Positions 28,001-37,178 of a DNA stretch of 64,000 nt are shown here, piece by piece. The DNA comes from an uncultured Bacteroidales bacterium (GTDB lineage: Bacteria > Bacteroidota > Bacteroidia > Bacteroidales > Paludibacteraceae), in assembly GCA_946185835.1 (NCBI GenBank), contig CAMHKW010000004.1, positions 32,171 through 96,170 on the forward strand, given 5' to 3'. The first letter of the stretch is position 1, and each line of letters starts with the position of its first letter. The notes below the pieces were generated by a model, which did no database searches, was not told the origin of the DNA, and saw only the letters and a program-made list of their open reading frames with translations. Both the position numbers and the translations under genes were made by a program.

Positions 28001-31000
28001 CGACTACGAGGGACCGGACGGCTATATCACTCTTTATACCTACAATGGTCGTGCTAACTACATGTATGTGGACGATATCAGCGTCGTGGAGAATAAATAT
28101 CTGGCTACAGGTCTGAAGCAGACAGCCTCGGATGCCAACAGCATAACTGTCGAGTGGAACGGCAACCTCGATGCCGACGACGCTAACTCGATGTGGGTTT
28201 ATATGCTCACCAAAGAGTTGGTGGCTAACCCCGAGCAATATGCAGAGTATATCGTTCGCGACTCGACACGTAACAACTCTGTCAAGTTCGATAATCTGGA
28301 GCAGCAGTCGAACTACTATCTCTACGTTCGTTCTAATGGTCCGATCCAAGAGTGGGCTCATCAGCAAGTGTCGACGGCATGCGTTACTATCGACCCGATG
28401 GCTCGCACCGTGTTCGACTTCGAAGGCTATCCGCTGACCACGTCTGCCACCTCTGCTTTTGCGCAAGGACCTAACTGCTGGACAGTGGGCAACCTCGAGC
28501 CGTATACTAACAATACCTACATGCCATTCATCTACGGCTCTGCTACCTCGTCTTATCCAAGTTCGGGTAACTGCTGCCTGCGTCTGTACGGCTCTGCTAC
28601 ATATAACCCCGCATACGCCATTATGCCTATGATGGCTGCCGACAACTTCGACGACATCACACTTAAGTTCTATGCTTGCTCCTCGACTGCCAACTACACA
28701 TTGGTAGTAGGTGTGGTTGAGAACCCTGACGATGAGCTCAAGTCGTTCGTCACCGTCGACTCTATACCTCTGACCACTACTCCTACCCGTTATGAGATAG
28801 ACATGTCCAAATACAAGGGTACGGGTAAGTATGTGGCTTTCCGCACACCTTACAAGAAGCTGAGCTATGCTTATATCGACGATGTGATGCTCGATGGTGT
28901 GCCGTGTTACATGCCTAATGCAACAGTGACGCGTGTGACCACCTCTTCGGCACGACTGACAGCCGGTCTGCGTGCTCAGACCAAGTGGGTATACTACTTG
29001 TCGAGCGCGGCTCCTACTCAGGAGATACTGGCAGGCGGAGTGAGCGAAGTCGACGGCAAGACCGTCTTCACCCTCGACAACAGCATCGAGGTATTGAAAT
29101 CCGACACCTTGGAGGCTTCTACACGTTTAGTGGTGCTCACCGGTTTAGAGTCGAACGTAGAATATACGGCATCTGTCGCTTCGCTGTGCGACGAGACCGA
29201 AGGCATACTCTCGGAGTGGAAGATAGTGTCGTTCTACACCATGTGTCCGCCTGTCCCGGCTGCGTTCTACGACGGTTTCGAAGACTACGAGACCGGCTCG
29301 GGCAAGAAGGTAGGATGCTGGATAACGGGTAACCTGACAGAAGGTGTGGGCAAAGCCAATATCCCATACGTAAACAACACTGCCACTTACCGTACGGAAG
29401 GCGACAAGTATATGTATCTGGCTACCACCGCTGCTACACCGGGTGCATACGCCATCACTCCTCAGCTCGACACCGACGACATCAGTAAGCTGCAGGTGAA
29501 GTTCCACGCACGTACAGGTACCACGTCGAGCTATGCCAAGAAGCTGAAGGTGGGCGTCATCACCGACCCGCGTGAGCCTTCGACGATGGTGATACTCGAT
29601 ACCATCAACGTGCTGTCGACACCCGGCAGACATGTAGTGGCATTCAACAACTACATCGGCGACCTCAATGGCGACAAAGGTAAACATATCATCTTCTTGT
29701 CGGAGTTCGCTCAAGCCAACTATGTCGGAATCGACGAAGTGACGGTAGAGCCTATCCCTGATTGCATGATGCCTAACGGCTTGTCGCTCGACTCGATAGG
29801 TGCCGGAGCGGCTAAGATGCACTGGAATGGTAACACCGACAAGTACCGTGTGGTACTGACCACCGAATCTGTAGCCGACACGGTTCTGAATAAGATACCG
29901 TTCAAGGGTGAGATAGAGTATGTGTTTGTCGACACCATCGTTACCGGCAAAGCACTGTCGCTCGACGGACTGCAAGGTGCTACTACCTATTACGTGCATT
30001 TAGCACCTATATGCAAGGATGGTGAGCAAGGTGACTTCACCTATAACGAGTATATGTTCTCCACCGACTGCCATGAGGTATTCCCGTTGCCTATCACCTT
30101 CAACTTCGACCATCAGGCAGTAACCGGTGCAGGCAATGGCGTGGATTGTTTCGGCGGATATTATAACTCCACCTCAACCACCTCGCCTTATAACTATCCG
30201 TACGTATATACTACCGCAAGTTTCGCTCACTCGCCTAACTATAGTGTTTATCTGTACGCTACTACCGACCCGCAACGTTCGATACTCGTCAGTCCGCGTT
30301 TAGATATCGACGACCTGAGCGAGTTGCTGCTCACCTTCTGGGCTCGTTCGGGTACTGCCAACCGCCAATTAGGAATAGGCGTGCTCAAAGACGACAATGT
30401 GCCCGACTCAGCCTTTATGTCAAACTACGTAGAGCTTACTTCTATCGACTTCCCGGCTGCCTCGGTATATCAAGAGATACAAATCGACTTCAGCTCGCTG
30501 CCTAAGATAGAGAACTACAAGGGCGCTAAACGTATCGCGTTTGTATGCTCGCAAGGTTCGGCTTACTCGACCTTCTATCTCGACGATATCACCTTCAGCC
30601 GCGTGCCCAACTGCTTTATTCCGACACAGCTCACAATCGACGAGACCGACTACAACGGCATGACGGTATCGTTCCTGCCCGGAAAAGAAAAAGACACGAA
30701 GTGGCAACTCAAGGTAAGTAACCTCACTGACCCGAATGAAGCAGAGCTTATCATCGACATCGACACCACCACTTATGTCGTCACCGGTCTGAAGCCCTCG
30801 ACGATGTACGCTGTCTCGGTACGTACTCTTTGCGGAAGCGACAAGTCAGAGTGGTCGGTACCGTCATCGGCATACACCAAGTTCGAAATCGCAGGTACTT
30901 ATAAGTGGACGTTCCGTCGCTCGGAAGGCTTCGTCCGCAACACCCCGAGTGCTACGTCGGACACCTATATCATCCATCCGGCATTGGAAGGCGGGTCAAC

Positions 31001-34000
31001 CAACAGCTCGTACTCGTATGTGCCGTATATGCAATTCAACTCCTCGACGCTGCAATATGGTTACGATCCTGACTATGATGCCGGCAACGACGAAGTCACC
31101 GACGGCTCGCTGCGCTTCTACGGCTACACCACTTATTCACCATGGGTAGTGCTGCCCAGAATAATCAATGGCGAGCAGAAGAGCTTGGCATTCGACATGC
31201 GTGGCTCGTATAACTATGTTGCCGACCATGCTACCGCTAACCTGCGCAACACGTTCGGTACCGTCTATGCACGTCCGCGCCTCTCTATCGGTACCATTGT
31301 CGAGGGTCAGGGTATCGAGACCTACGAAGAGCTCTACTCGTTTACACCTACCGACCTGACAGCCAACTCGGTTGACACCATGTACGCATTGCCTTCGAAC
31401 AACTACTTGTTCGACCACGTCTCAGTGCCTCTGCCCGACCTTACGGGCAAGCGTGTAGTGATACGCAGTATGCTTACGGGTGCTACCAACTACGCCTTTA
31501 TCGACAACCTCGAGATCAAAGCTCGGGAAGAGGCTTCTGCCGTGATAAAGAGTGCAGTGGCTTATCCTCACTCGGTAAAGGTGACATGGAACGACCGTGA
31601 GAACGGTGCTTGGGATCTATTCTTGCTCGACAAGGCTCTGCACCCCACCGACTCGGTAGGTCACCTCGTTCGCCGCGTGGAGAACCTGAAGGGTAACACC
31701 TATACCTTCGATGGTTTAGAGGCTGTTACTCCGTACTGGATCTATCTGCAGCCCGCAGGCAGCACCGATATCTCGGAACTCTCGCCTCGTGTGAAGATAC
31801 AGACTATATGCACGTCGACCGACTCGACTGCCGTCTACGACTTCGAGGCTATCGGCGGACACTGGTATGGTCCGGGTACTACCACCAAGAACCTGCTCGA
31901 CGGTGAGAACTTCACCTACCTGTTGCCTAACTCAACTACAGTGGGCGACTCGGTATACAAGGCTCCTAACTGCTGGCAATTGGGTCTGGCTTCGTACGAG
32001 ATTAACTCAACGTACAAGACCTACTGGCCATACATGAGAAAGAATGAGACGTCGACACGCTATTCGCTCGAGGGTGACTATGCTTTGCAGTTCTACACCA
32101 CCTCGACCTATGCTAATGGCGCCTTCGCCGTTCTGCCGCTGTCCGATATCAAAGATATGGACGACAAGGAACTCGTCTTCTACGGCCGTTGCTTCTGGGA
32201 GAACGCTACCGCACGTCCCGCTAACCTGACATATATCAAGGGTACTACCTATTCGCAACTCATGGAAGTAGGCGTAGTAGGCAACCCGTTGGATTTCTCG
32301 GGTACGTTTATGCCTCTCGACACAGTAGAGTACGACCTGACGACAGCTGACCTGTCGACCTCAACTTCTATGTTGACTGACGCTGAGGGCGCACGCTTCT
32401 TCAAGAAGTTCGTCGTTCCGTTGAAGGGTGTAGAGCCCGGCTCGATGATAGCAATGCGCCAGTTAGGTTACGGCTACTTCTTCGTCGACAACGTGACGAT
32501 ACAGAAACGTCAGACCGCCATTGCTCCAACACACCTGCAGGCTACTTCTACACACGAGACCATACATGCCTCGTGGTTAGGTAAGCAAGAGGGCGGACGC
32601 TACGAGGTGGTACTCTCGTCGAGCAAAGACTTTGCCGACACGCTCAGGGTAGACACCGTAAGCGTGAACGAGATAGAATACACCGGTATGACAGCCGACT
32701 TCGACTATTACTGGACCGTTCGTCAGATAGAGACGGCATACGGCGATAGCAAGCCAGCTCATTTCGAGCTTATCTCGACCGAGTGTACGCCTGCCGCTGC
32801 CGGCTATTCGACCAGCTTCGAATATGGCGATGGTAGCGCGGTGCGCAACTTCTACTCTTCGGGAACCACTATCTATCCTCGCTCGCGTTGCTGGGTATAT
32901 GGCAACGAAGGCACGACGACCACTCTGAGCTCGTCGCAGCCGTGTAACTACGGTTCCTCGTCGGCAGTAAGCTATGCTCTCGACGGCGAGTGGGCACTGC
33001 GCCTGTATACCTACAGCACTACCTTCAACAGCTACGCCGTATCGCCGCGTATCGACGTCGACGACATGAGCGACATGCAGTTCACCTTCTGGTTCACTCC
33101 TTGCCCGCACGGCATCAACACCAGTGCCAACCGCGACAAGGTGTCCACCGCATGGGCTGCCGGCAACGCCGCTATGGTAGAAGTAGGTACCTGCACCGAC
33201 CCGTACGACTACTCGACCTTCGTGCCTACCGACACCATACGTTACACACGTAGCACTCAGCCCGAGATGATAGTAGGTACAGTGGCTGACATCACCAACG
33301 ACTACACCTTCCAGAAGGTAACCGTACCTCTTGAGAATGCCGTAGGTCCGTATGCTTACATACGTGCTATCTACGAGGGTGCATCGAATGGTACTACCAC
33401 CTGCACGCAGTCGTCGGTATATATCGACCGTGTATCGGTAGAGTCTGTCGTACGCTGCGACTCGCCTGTCGGACTGACACAGGTAGAAGACGACGACGAG
33501 AGTATGGTAGTGACATGGCAAGAGGTGGCAACAGCTCAGGGCTACATACTGCAAATGTCGCAAGACTTCACCTTCCCTGATAGCACTTTGATAGCTGTCG
33601 ACACTCTCAAGACCAACTTCGACACCATCTATGGTCTGCATGGCTCCAACGAGTACTACGTACGTGTAAGCCAGATCTGCGAGGGTGGCAATAGCGACTG
33701 GAGCCAGACCGAGACGTTCCGCAGCGCCGAAGTGCCTATGTTCCACCAGAACTTCTCCGACGACCGTGCTCGCGTCGACGGATGGCGCTTCTATCGTGCT
33801 CTCGCCAATAACGTCTTCGACACCGACGAATATGCATGGACAGAGGTGGCATCGACAGGTGCCAACACCGGATGGGCACGCGTTCAGAACGTCGGACTCT
33901 CAGGCTACCACTATGCCGCTCGTACATACCTGTCGAATGCTAACTTCTGGATGGTATCGCCTACCGTGATACTGCCCGACACCGCCGACGCTATGCTCTC

Positions 34001-35375
34001 GTTTGCTATCAGCTACAGCGAATATAAAGCTTACAGCTCGACAAGCGCTTATAACTTCCCCATCACTCATGCCGACAACGGTCTGTCCGGCTACGATGAC
34101 CAGTTTATGGTTATCGTATCAGAAGATGCGGGCAAGACGTGGAAGCGCGAAAACGCTATCATCTGGAACAACGAGACCGGCACCGACCCGCTGTCGGAAG
34201 GCTACTTCTACGGACCGGGCGACTACGTGCTCAACGAAGTGCCGTTCCAAGGCTCAAGAAGCTATACCGAAGGCTCGGCTGAAGGCGTAGAACGTTTCAC
34301 ACTCAAACTCGACAAGTATCGTGGTAAGGCTATCAAAGTGGCATTCTACATGGAGTCGACAGTCAGCAACGCCGACAACGAGATGCACATCGACGACTAC
34401 CACATCAACTTCTACGAGAAGGTGAACGACGAGGTAACACTCTGCCAATACGAAGACTACAACAGCAGCATACGCGACATCTTCTTCGTTGACGGTGACG
34501 TCACCGTGCCCGGTGCCAACACCATGAGCGACTACGTGCTCTCGATGACGGCTAAGGATACGCTGTTTACCCTTACCTACAACGTTCTTGAAGCTCCTGT
34601 CACCGACCTCGGTTCGGCTACCATCTGCGAAGGTGAGATATTCACCACCTTTGGAACTCAGCCTCTGACAGCTGCCGGTAACTATAAGATCAAGAGTGTA
34701 TCTGAGGTGACGGGTTGCGACTCGATAACAACCTTCTCGCTCAACGTCATCCCGCGTCAGAAAGGTCAGATGGAAGAGACGATATGCCAAGGCTCGAAGT
34801 TCACATGGCAGACCGGCAAGGGTGCTGTCGAACTCGACCGTGCCGGTGTTTACTTCGACACCATACCGTCGCTCGTGACCGGCTGCGACTCAGTGATAAC
34901 CTTCGTGCTGAATGTCAGCGCTCCTGACACCATCGACGTAGAAGCCGAGGTGGCTGAGAACGAGTTGCCATACGAGTACAACGGCATGCTGCTCGGCGAG
35001 GGTCTGACAGTGGGCGAATACGAGATAGAAGCTCCCATCACCGACGAAAACGGATGTGTTGTCATCATCCGTCTGTCGCTGACCGTGACCGAGCCTACTA
35101 TCGAGGCTCTCGATAACCTCGTAGCCGGCGAGCTGAGCATCACTCCTTCGGTTATCAGCCGTGGCGAGACGGTGACAGTAAGCGGTGAGCTGAGCAGTCG
35201 TCAGATGCGCGACATGCGACTCGACGTCTTCGACGCCACAGGCAAGTGCGTCTACAGCACCGAGCCTAAGACGCTGCCTGCTAAGGCTGACGGCTTCGTG
35301 AGCGCAGGTATCTACAGCGTACGCCTCACCACCGGCAGTGGCGAGAGCTACGTGGGACGTGTGCTCGTCAAATAA
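25029..35375 (+). CDS. Giant T9SS-exported surface protein B with fibronectin III and jelly-roll modules
   Basis: A 3448-aa paralogue of the preceding gene with the same order of parts: signal peptide (cleavage near GA-Q, residue 20), about ten jelly-roll plus fibronectin III pairs, a last jelly-roll, TICxG...GCDS repeats and a type A T9SS sorting domain. Fibronectin III domains begin near 196, 483, 754, 1022, 1295, 1579, 1862, 2169, 2497 and 2810. The N-terminal module is strongly similar to protein A (QESFETGQIPSTW against QESFEAGQIPSTW). The middle has diverged, while the last ~204 residues differ at a single position, so both proteins carry the same export and anchoring tail but different exposed parts. 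The track start is a GTG two codons upstream; ATG at 25029 is preferred. Function as adhesin or matrix protein is inferred. Confidence 0.93.
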   Translation: MKKTYLFLLALVLMPLSIGAQNGFVVRLQESFETGQIPSTWTQEYVVGHQDWAVEELSDYRHPNAQLPDYKLDKGGTHRAYLRNTTGQTIGFKTRLVSPVMDLTDVYRPILRFYHAQDKWTADFDTLRVYYRANPEDDWTLLPEAEYNKAYSGWQAETIELPSFNSKTYQIAFEGTDNLGRGIVLDSIVVRSYPECTRPSDITMTGVGNGEATVSWHANWDADEFHIVFSKEQAEMDTLGLIDPAVIAVDTIVPYDGVFRMTAVGLQANTKYYVYMQSICGGQLSEWSDPQEFTMAYREQIPYHEDFFMIHTSNQVSDMRLPSWTWGGAIPPLLGLWMGQTYYPIYSHTDPATPAAVFNGTYSVTSGRFTTPLPANTLAYMASPELVGEDIKDCQVRFWATVAQRAFQRTYATSIIVGIATDPTDFTTMVAVDTVKITKKDVIEEYTVSLANYTGNGRFLVFASYFDKPNQFYIDEVTIEKRPDRQKPDYQTFFVYPKSKEATIEWAAPAADVQSYNVVVAKDIVVSGTTIDATESLPQSNVATAKATINGLQPSTIYKVAVQAVYASGVSAWSEPREVWTSAERELPMTFNFEADEGMYNLNGVGNVFYPAGMQVYSTDVDAPYIYANTSSISAQSGTQMIYLNMDAGNESRLVLPYIEEVDSVQLTFYLSSQTAANVARCRIQVGVMTDPSQMSTFEYIDEFYASESWRRCYTNFLDYKGDGHYIVLRWMEPDGAQYSTNYVDNLTVNKVVDCPVTTGITVEESESSAIIRWSKGAAVKWNVKVFSKYVDDADMTVDSQIPGDILDVTLDTNYVVLEGLKYATRYYVYVQAYCDNEPTEWSSAATFLTECPSAMPIPFHTDFEEIEASGTGVLPPCWTPTYLTDTKSYPYIRNVTTTQYNEGGTNLRDMYMYSTTAYGSIISLPKMAGNLKDLLVRGKMTYSSVGYRLYVGVMTEPGNYETLVPVDSVVLITASTTTAPYWQNFSFGFGDYEGPDGYITLYTYNGRANYMYVDDISVVENKYLATGLKQTASDANSITVEWNGNLDADDANSMWVYMLTKELVANPEQYAEYIVRDSTRNNSVKFDNLEQQSNYYLYVRSNGPIQEWAHQQVSTACVTIDPMARTVFDFEGYPLTTSATSAFAQGPNCWTVGNLEPYTNNTYMPFIYGSATSSYPSSGNCCLRLYGSATYNPAYAIMPMMAADNFDDITLKFYACSSTANYTLVVGVVENPDDELKSFVTVDSIPLTTTPTRYEIDMSKYKGTGKYVAFRTPYKKLSYAYIDDVMLDGVPCYMPNATVTRVTTSSARLTAGLRAQTKWVYYLSSAAPTQEILAGGVSEVDGKTVFTLDNSIEVLKSDTLEASTRLVVLTGLESNVEYTASVASLCDETEGILSEWKIVSFYTMCPPVPAAFYDGFEDYETGSGKKVGCWITGNLTEGVGKANIPYVNNTATYRTEGDKYMYLATTAATPGAYAITPQLDTDDISKLQVKFHARTGTTSSYAKKLKVGVITDPREPSTMVILDTINVLSTPGRHVVAFNNYIGDLNGDKGKHIIFLSEFAQANYVGIDEVTVEPIPDCMMPNGLSLDSIGAGAAKMHWNGNTDKYRVVLTTESVADTVLNKIPFKGEIEYVFVDTIVTGKALSLDGLQGATTYYVHLAPICKDGEQGDFTYNEYMFSTDCHEVFPLPITFNFDHQAVTGAGNGVDCFGGYYNSTSTTSPYNYPYVYTTASFAHSPNYSVYLYATTDPQRSILVSPRLDIDDLSELLLTFWARSGTANRQLGIGVLKDDNVPDSAFMSNYVELTSIDFPAASVYQEIQIDFSSLPKIENYKGAKRIAFVCSQGSAYSTFYLDDITFSRVPNCFIPTQLTIDETDYNGMTVSFLPGKEKDTKWQLKVSNLTDPNEAELIIDIDTTTYVVTGLKPSTMYAVSVRTLCGSDKSEWSVPSSAYTKFEIAGTYKWTFRRSEGFVRNTPSATSDTYIIHPALEGGSTNSSYSYVPYMQFNSSTLQYGYDPDYDAGNDEVTDGSLRFYGYTTYSPWVVLPRIINGEQKSLAFDMRGSYNYVADHATANLRNTFGTVYARPRLSIGTIVEGQGIETYEELYSFTPTDLTANSVDTMYALPSNNYLFDHVSVPLPDLTGKRVVIRSMLTGATNYAFIDNLEIKAREEASAVIKSAVAYPHSVKVTWNDRENGAWDLFLLDKALHPTDSVGHLVRRVENLKGNTYTFDGLEAVTPYWIYLQPAGSTDISELSPRVKIQTICTSTDSTAVYDFEAIGGHWYGPGTTTKNLLDGENFTYLLPNSTTVGDSVYKAPNCWQLGLASYEINSTYKTYWPYMRKNETSTRYSLEGDYALQFYTTSTYANGAFAVLPLSDIKDMDDKELVFYGRCFWENATARPANLTYIKGTTYSQLMEVGVVGNPLDFSGTFMPLDTVEYDLTTADLSTSTSMLTDAEGARFFKKFVVPLKGVEPGSMIAMRQLGYGYFFVDNVTIQKRQTAIAPTHLQATSTHETIHASWLGKQEGGRYEVVLSSSKDFADTLRVDTVSVNEIEYTGMTADFDYYWTVRQIETAYGDSKPAHFELISTECTPAAAGYSTSFEYGDGSAVRNFYSSGTTIYPRSRCWVYGNEGTTTTLSSSQPCNYGSSSAVSYALDGEWALRLYTYSTTFNSYAVSPRIDVDDMSDMQFTFWFTPCPHGINTSANRDKVSTAWAAGNAAMVEVGTCTDPYDYSTFVPTDTIRYTRSTQPEMIVGTVADITNDYTFQKVTVPLENAVGPYAYIRAIYEGASNGTTTCTQSSVYIDRVSVESVVRCDSPVGLTQVEDDDESMVVTWQEVATAQGYILQMSQDFTFPDSTLIAVDTLKTNFDTIYGLHGSNEYYVRVSQICEGGNSDWSQTETFRSAEVPMFHQNFSDDRARVDGWRFYRALANNVFDTDEYAWTEVASTGANTGWARVQNVGLSGYHYAARTYLSNANFWMVSPTVILPDTADAMLSFAISYSEYKAYSSTSAYNFPITHADNGLSGYDDQFMVIVSEDAGKTWKRENAIIWNNETGTDPLSEGYFYGPGDYVLNEVPFQGSRSYTEGSAEGVERFTLKLDKYRGKAIKVAFYMESTVSNADNEMHIDDYHINFYEKVNDEVTLCQYEDYNSSIRDIFFVDGDVTVPGANTMSDYVLSMTAKDTLFTLTYNVLEAPVTDLGSATICEGEIFTTFGTQPLTAAGNYKIKSVSEVTGCDSITTFSLNVIPRQKGQMEETICQGSKFTWQTGKGAVELDRAGVYFDTIPSLVTGCDSVITFVLNVSAPDTIDVEAEVAENELPYEYNGMLLGEGLTVGEYEIEAPITDENGCVVIIRLSLTVTEPTIEALDNLVAGELSITPSVISRGETVTVSGELSSRQMRDMRLDVFDATGKCVYSTEPKTLPAKADGFVSAGIYSVRLTTGSGESYVGRVLVK

Positions 35376-35443
35376 GATTAGGGAAATCGGGATGCCGAGA
35401 ATTACGCGATTTTCGGCATCCCGAGATCCCGAGATGTCGAGAT
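34764..35443 (+). repeat. 680-bp tract nearly identical to 23930-24609 (copy 2)
   Basis: Offset from copy 1 is exactly 10834 bases throughout. It covers the 3' end of giant gene B, the hairpin and the first octamers. The sharp boundaries at both ends point to gene conversion or a recent recombination event, not uniform divergence of an old duplication. Confidence 0.93.
35388..35423 (+). terminator. Hairpin directly after giant gene B
   Basis: The same 14-bp stem (CGGGATGCCGAGAA/TTTTCGGCATCCCG) as after giant gene A, within the shared 680-bp tract. Confidence 0.6.
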
Positions 35444-35456
35444 GTCGAGATGCCGA

Positions 35457-35532
35457 GATGATGCAAAGGCGGCAATACCATTGCCGCAATCAAGACAATG
35501 TTTCATTTGCTACAATGTCCGGTGTACCCTGA
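35457..35532. repeat. 76-bp segment, copy 1 of a 138-bp duplication
   Basis: Starts GATGATGCAAAGG, carries a hairpin GCGGCAAT-ACC-ATTGCCGC and ends GTGTACCCTGA. The copy at 35595-35670 differs at two positions. With the octamer block between them, the duplicated unit is 138 bp. Confidence 0.9.
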
Positions 35533-35594
35533 AGTCGGGATGACGGGATGTCGAGATGTCGAGATGTCGAGATGACGAGATGTCGAGATGACGG

Positions 35595-35670
35595 GATGAT
35601 GCAAAGGCGGCAATACCATTGCCGCAATCAAGACAATGTTTCATTTGTTACAATGTCCAGTGTACCCTGA
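35595..35670. repeat. 76-bp segment, copy 2 of a 138-bp duplication
   Basis: Same as 35457-35532 at an offset of 138 bases, with GTTACAATGTCCAG in place of GCTACAATGTCCGG. No ORF of interest. Confidence 0.9.
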
Positions 35671-35745
35671 TGTCGAGATGTCGAGATGTCGAGATGTCGA
35701 GATGTCGAGATGTCGAGATGTCGAGATGTCGAAGTCTGAAATTAG

Positions 35746-35780
35746 AAAAAGTGGTCGCCAGCGGGCGACCACTTTTTTTT
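35746..35780 (+). terminator. Intrinsic terminator 1 after giant gene B
   Basis: AAAAAGTGGTCGCC, a 4-base loop, then GGCGACCAC and eight T. Counterpart of the terminator at 24717. Confidence 0.9.
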
Positions 35781-35782
35781 CT

Positions 35783-35818
35783 GCGAAGCGGCAAATATGT
35801 GCCGCTTCGCTTTTTTTT
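35783..35818 (+). terminator. Intrinsic terminator 2 after giant gene B
   Basis: GCGAAGCGGCA, a 6-base loop, TGCCGCTTCGC and eight T: a perfect 11-bp stem. The right arm recurs just downstream (GACAAATATGTGCCGCTTCGC), as after giant gene A. Confidence 0.9.
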
Positions 35819-35944
35819 GACAAATATGTGCCGCTTCGCTTGCTGTAGCCCTGTAATCTGCGGCTCGGGAATTCAAAAGAGTGCAAAAATGTGTTTTATA
35901 ACATAAATATTGCGCATAATGTTGCGTATTTGAAATAAAATATG

Positions 35945-35952
35945 TAATTTTG
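35945..35952 (+). promoter_or_regulatory. Probable -7 box for the barrel/OmpA gene cluster
   Basis: TAATTTTG matches TAnnTTTG. The -33 position is TG-rich (GTTG) but not a perfect TTTG. It lies about 180 bases before the first barrel gene and after the giant-gene terminators. Confidence 0.55.
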
Positions 35953-36028
35953 CAGGCTGAATATTATGGGCTTAATCCCACTTGATTCGACCGAGTGTCG
36001 TTCGACTCGTAAAATAGAGGTTTGCTAT

Positions 36029-36139
36029 ATGCCTAATAAAGAATGGGCAACCACTCTAATGAAAGTCTGTGCAACCATGCCAAACGAGTGTGGCACAAAG
36101 TCTTATGAAGTAAAGTTAAAAGGATTAGTATGCATTTAA
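36029..36139 (+). CDS. Possible 36-codon leader ORF overlapping the barrel gene start
   Basis: ATG at 36029 opens a frame of 36 codons ending TAA at 36137-36139, overlapping the ATG of the barrel gene at 36130 by 10 bases in another frame. The predicted peptide is hydrophilic with three Cys and matches nothing I know. The overlap would suit translational coupling, but codon use alone cannot show that it is translated. Confidence 0.3.
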   Translation: MPNKEWATTLMKVCATMPNECGTKSYEVKLKGLVCI

Positions 36140-37101
36140 GGAGATATATAGTCGTTGTGTTCCTGCTGGCAGTGGCGATGATAGCACCTTGTCAGCTGAG
36201 GAATAATATCTATTTGTCGGCGGAGGCTGAGTATGCTGCCATGTTCGACAATCAGAAGCTTGCTAAGCCTTGGCTTGGCGGTGGGGGTGGCATCGGCTTC
36301 GGCTACGAGATGCAGTATCGTCGGTTCTTGATGGATGTGGGTGTGACGGCTGCCTTCAACCGCTATATGAGCAAGATCCCCACGTCGACACTGACCTATC
36401 GTGCCGTCGATACCGATGGTGATACTTTCGATTTTTTGCATACATACGAAGATAACAAGAACGTGAGTGACCTGCTTACGGTCGACATACCCTTGCTGTT
36501 TGGCTCGAAAGTAGGGTCGAACATGTATTTCCTGCTTGGCGGCAGGGTGCAGCTGAATGTGTACGGTCGTACGCAAGTGCGGTCGTTTCTTACCACTACC
36601 GCTCAGTACGACAAGTTGATAGGCACGTTCGAAAAGATGGAGAACCACGATTTGAAATCGGCACCATTAGCAGGCGATGCCTTGCGCACGCGTTTCGGCG
36701 TCAATGTGGCTCTGGGGGGCGAGATAGGTTATACGTTCTCGTCGTTCACCCATGAGACGGGTTTCGACGTGCCTCGTTCTAACACTCAGTATCGCATAGG
36801 TCTGTTCGCCTACTATGGCGTGCTTGACATACATCCCGAAGTCAACGGCAAGAAAGCCCTTGGCGAGGTGTTCGGCTATAGCGGAGGCGGCAACACCCCA
36901 ATCTCGTATAGCCTGACACATGTGTATCTGTCGAACCAAGCAGCGGAGGCACGTATCAACAACCTGATGGTGGGCTTGAGGTTTACGGTGCTCTTCAAGC
37001 TGCCATCTCCAAAGAAGTGCGTGATATGCCAGCAGGATGAACCGCTGATACATAGTGCAGGAGGCTACCGCGAGGTACAGCGTCTGCGCGATGCACAATA
37101 A
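36130..37101 (+). CDS. Outer-membrane beta-barrel protein
   Basis: A 323-aa protein with a signal-like hydrophobic N-terminus (about 5-22). Alternating aromatic/polar strands follow, typical of a small outer-membrane barrel (YLSAEAEYAAMF, LLTVDIPLLFGSK, FGVNVALGGEIGYTF, LMVGLRFTVLFKL). It is similar to the barrel part of the next gene: IPLLFG, TTAQYDKLIG/TTQITDDEFIG and RFGVNV/RFGLNV align. A Cys pair (CVIC) lies near the C-terminus. Barrels beside giant T9SS adhesins recall the SprF/PorP-type partners of SprB-like adhesins, but I see no clear PorP/SprF signature, so this parallel is positional. Confidence 0.75.
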   Translation: MHLRRYIVVVFLLAVAMIAPCQLRNNIYLSAEAEYAAMFDNQKLAKPWLGGGGGIGFGYEMQYRRFLMDVGVTAAFNRYMSKIPTSTLTYRAVDTDGDTFDFLHTYEDNKNVSDLLTVDIPLLFGSKVGSNMYFLLGGRVQLNVYGRTQVRSFLTTTAQYDKLIGTFEKMENHDLKSAPLAGDALRTRFGVNVALGGEIGYTFSSFTHETGFDVPRSNTQYRIGLFAYYGVLDIHPEVNGKKALGEVFGYSGGGNTPISYSLTHVYLSNQAAEARINNLMVGLRFTVLFKLPSPKKCVICQQDEPLIHSAGGYREVQRLRDAQ

Positions 37102-37178
37102 CAGGGCGACTGAGAAGCCAACGTGTCATGTGATGTGACGAACCAGTGTGAAACGAAACAAAATAATACGATATACAA

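Larger units (their letters stand above)
35424..35732. repeat. Interrupted 8-bp tandem array in three blocks
   Basis: Octamers GAGATGTC and variants (GAGATCCC, GAGATGCC, GAGATGAC, GGGATGAC) occur at about 35424-35459, 35536-35594 and 35671-35732. They are separated by two copies of a 76-bp non-octamer segment. The last block is the most uniform, about eight perfect units. Confidence 0.93.

Noticed and set aside
13976-35375. SprB gliding adhesins
   Set aside because: SprB is larger, has different repeats and a type B tail. These have fibronectin III/jelly-roll modules and a type A tail.
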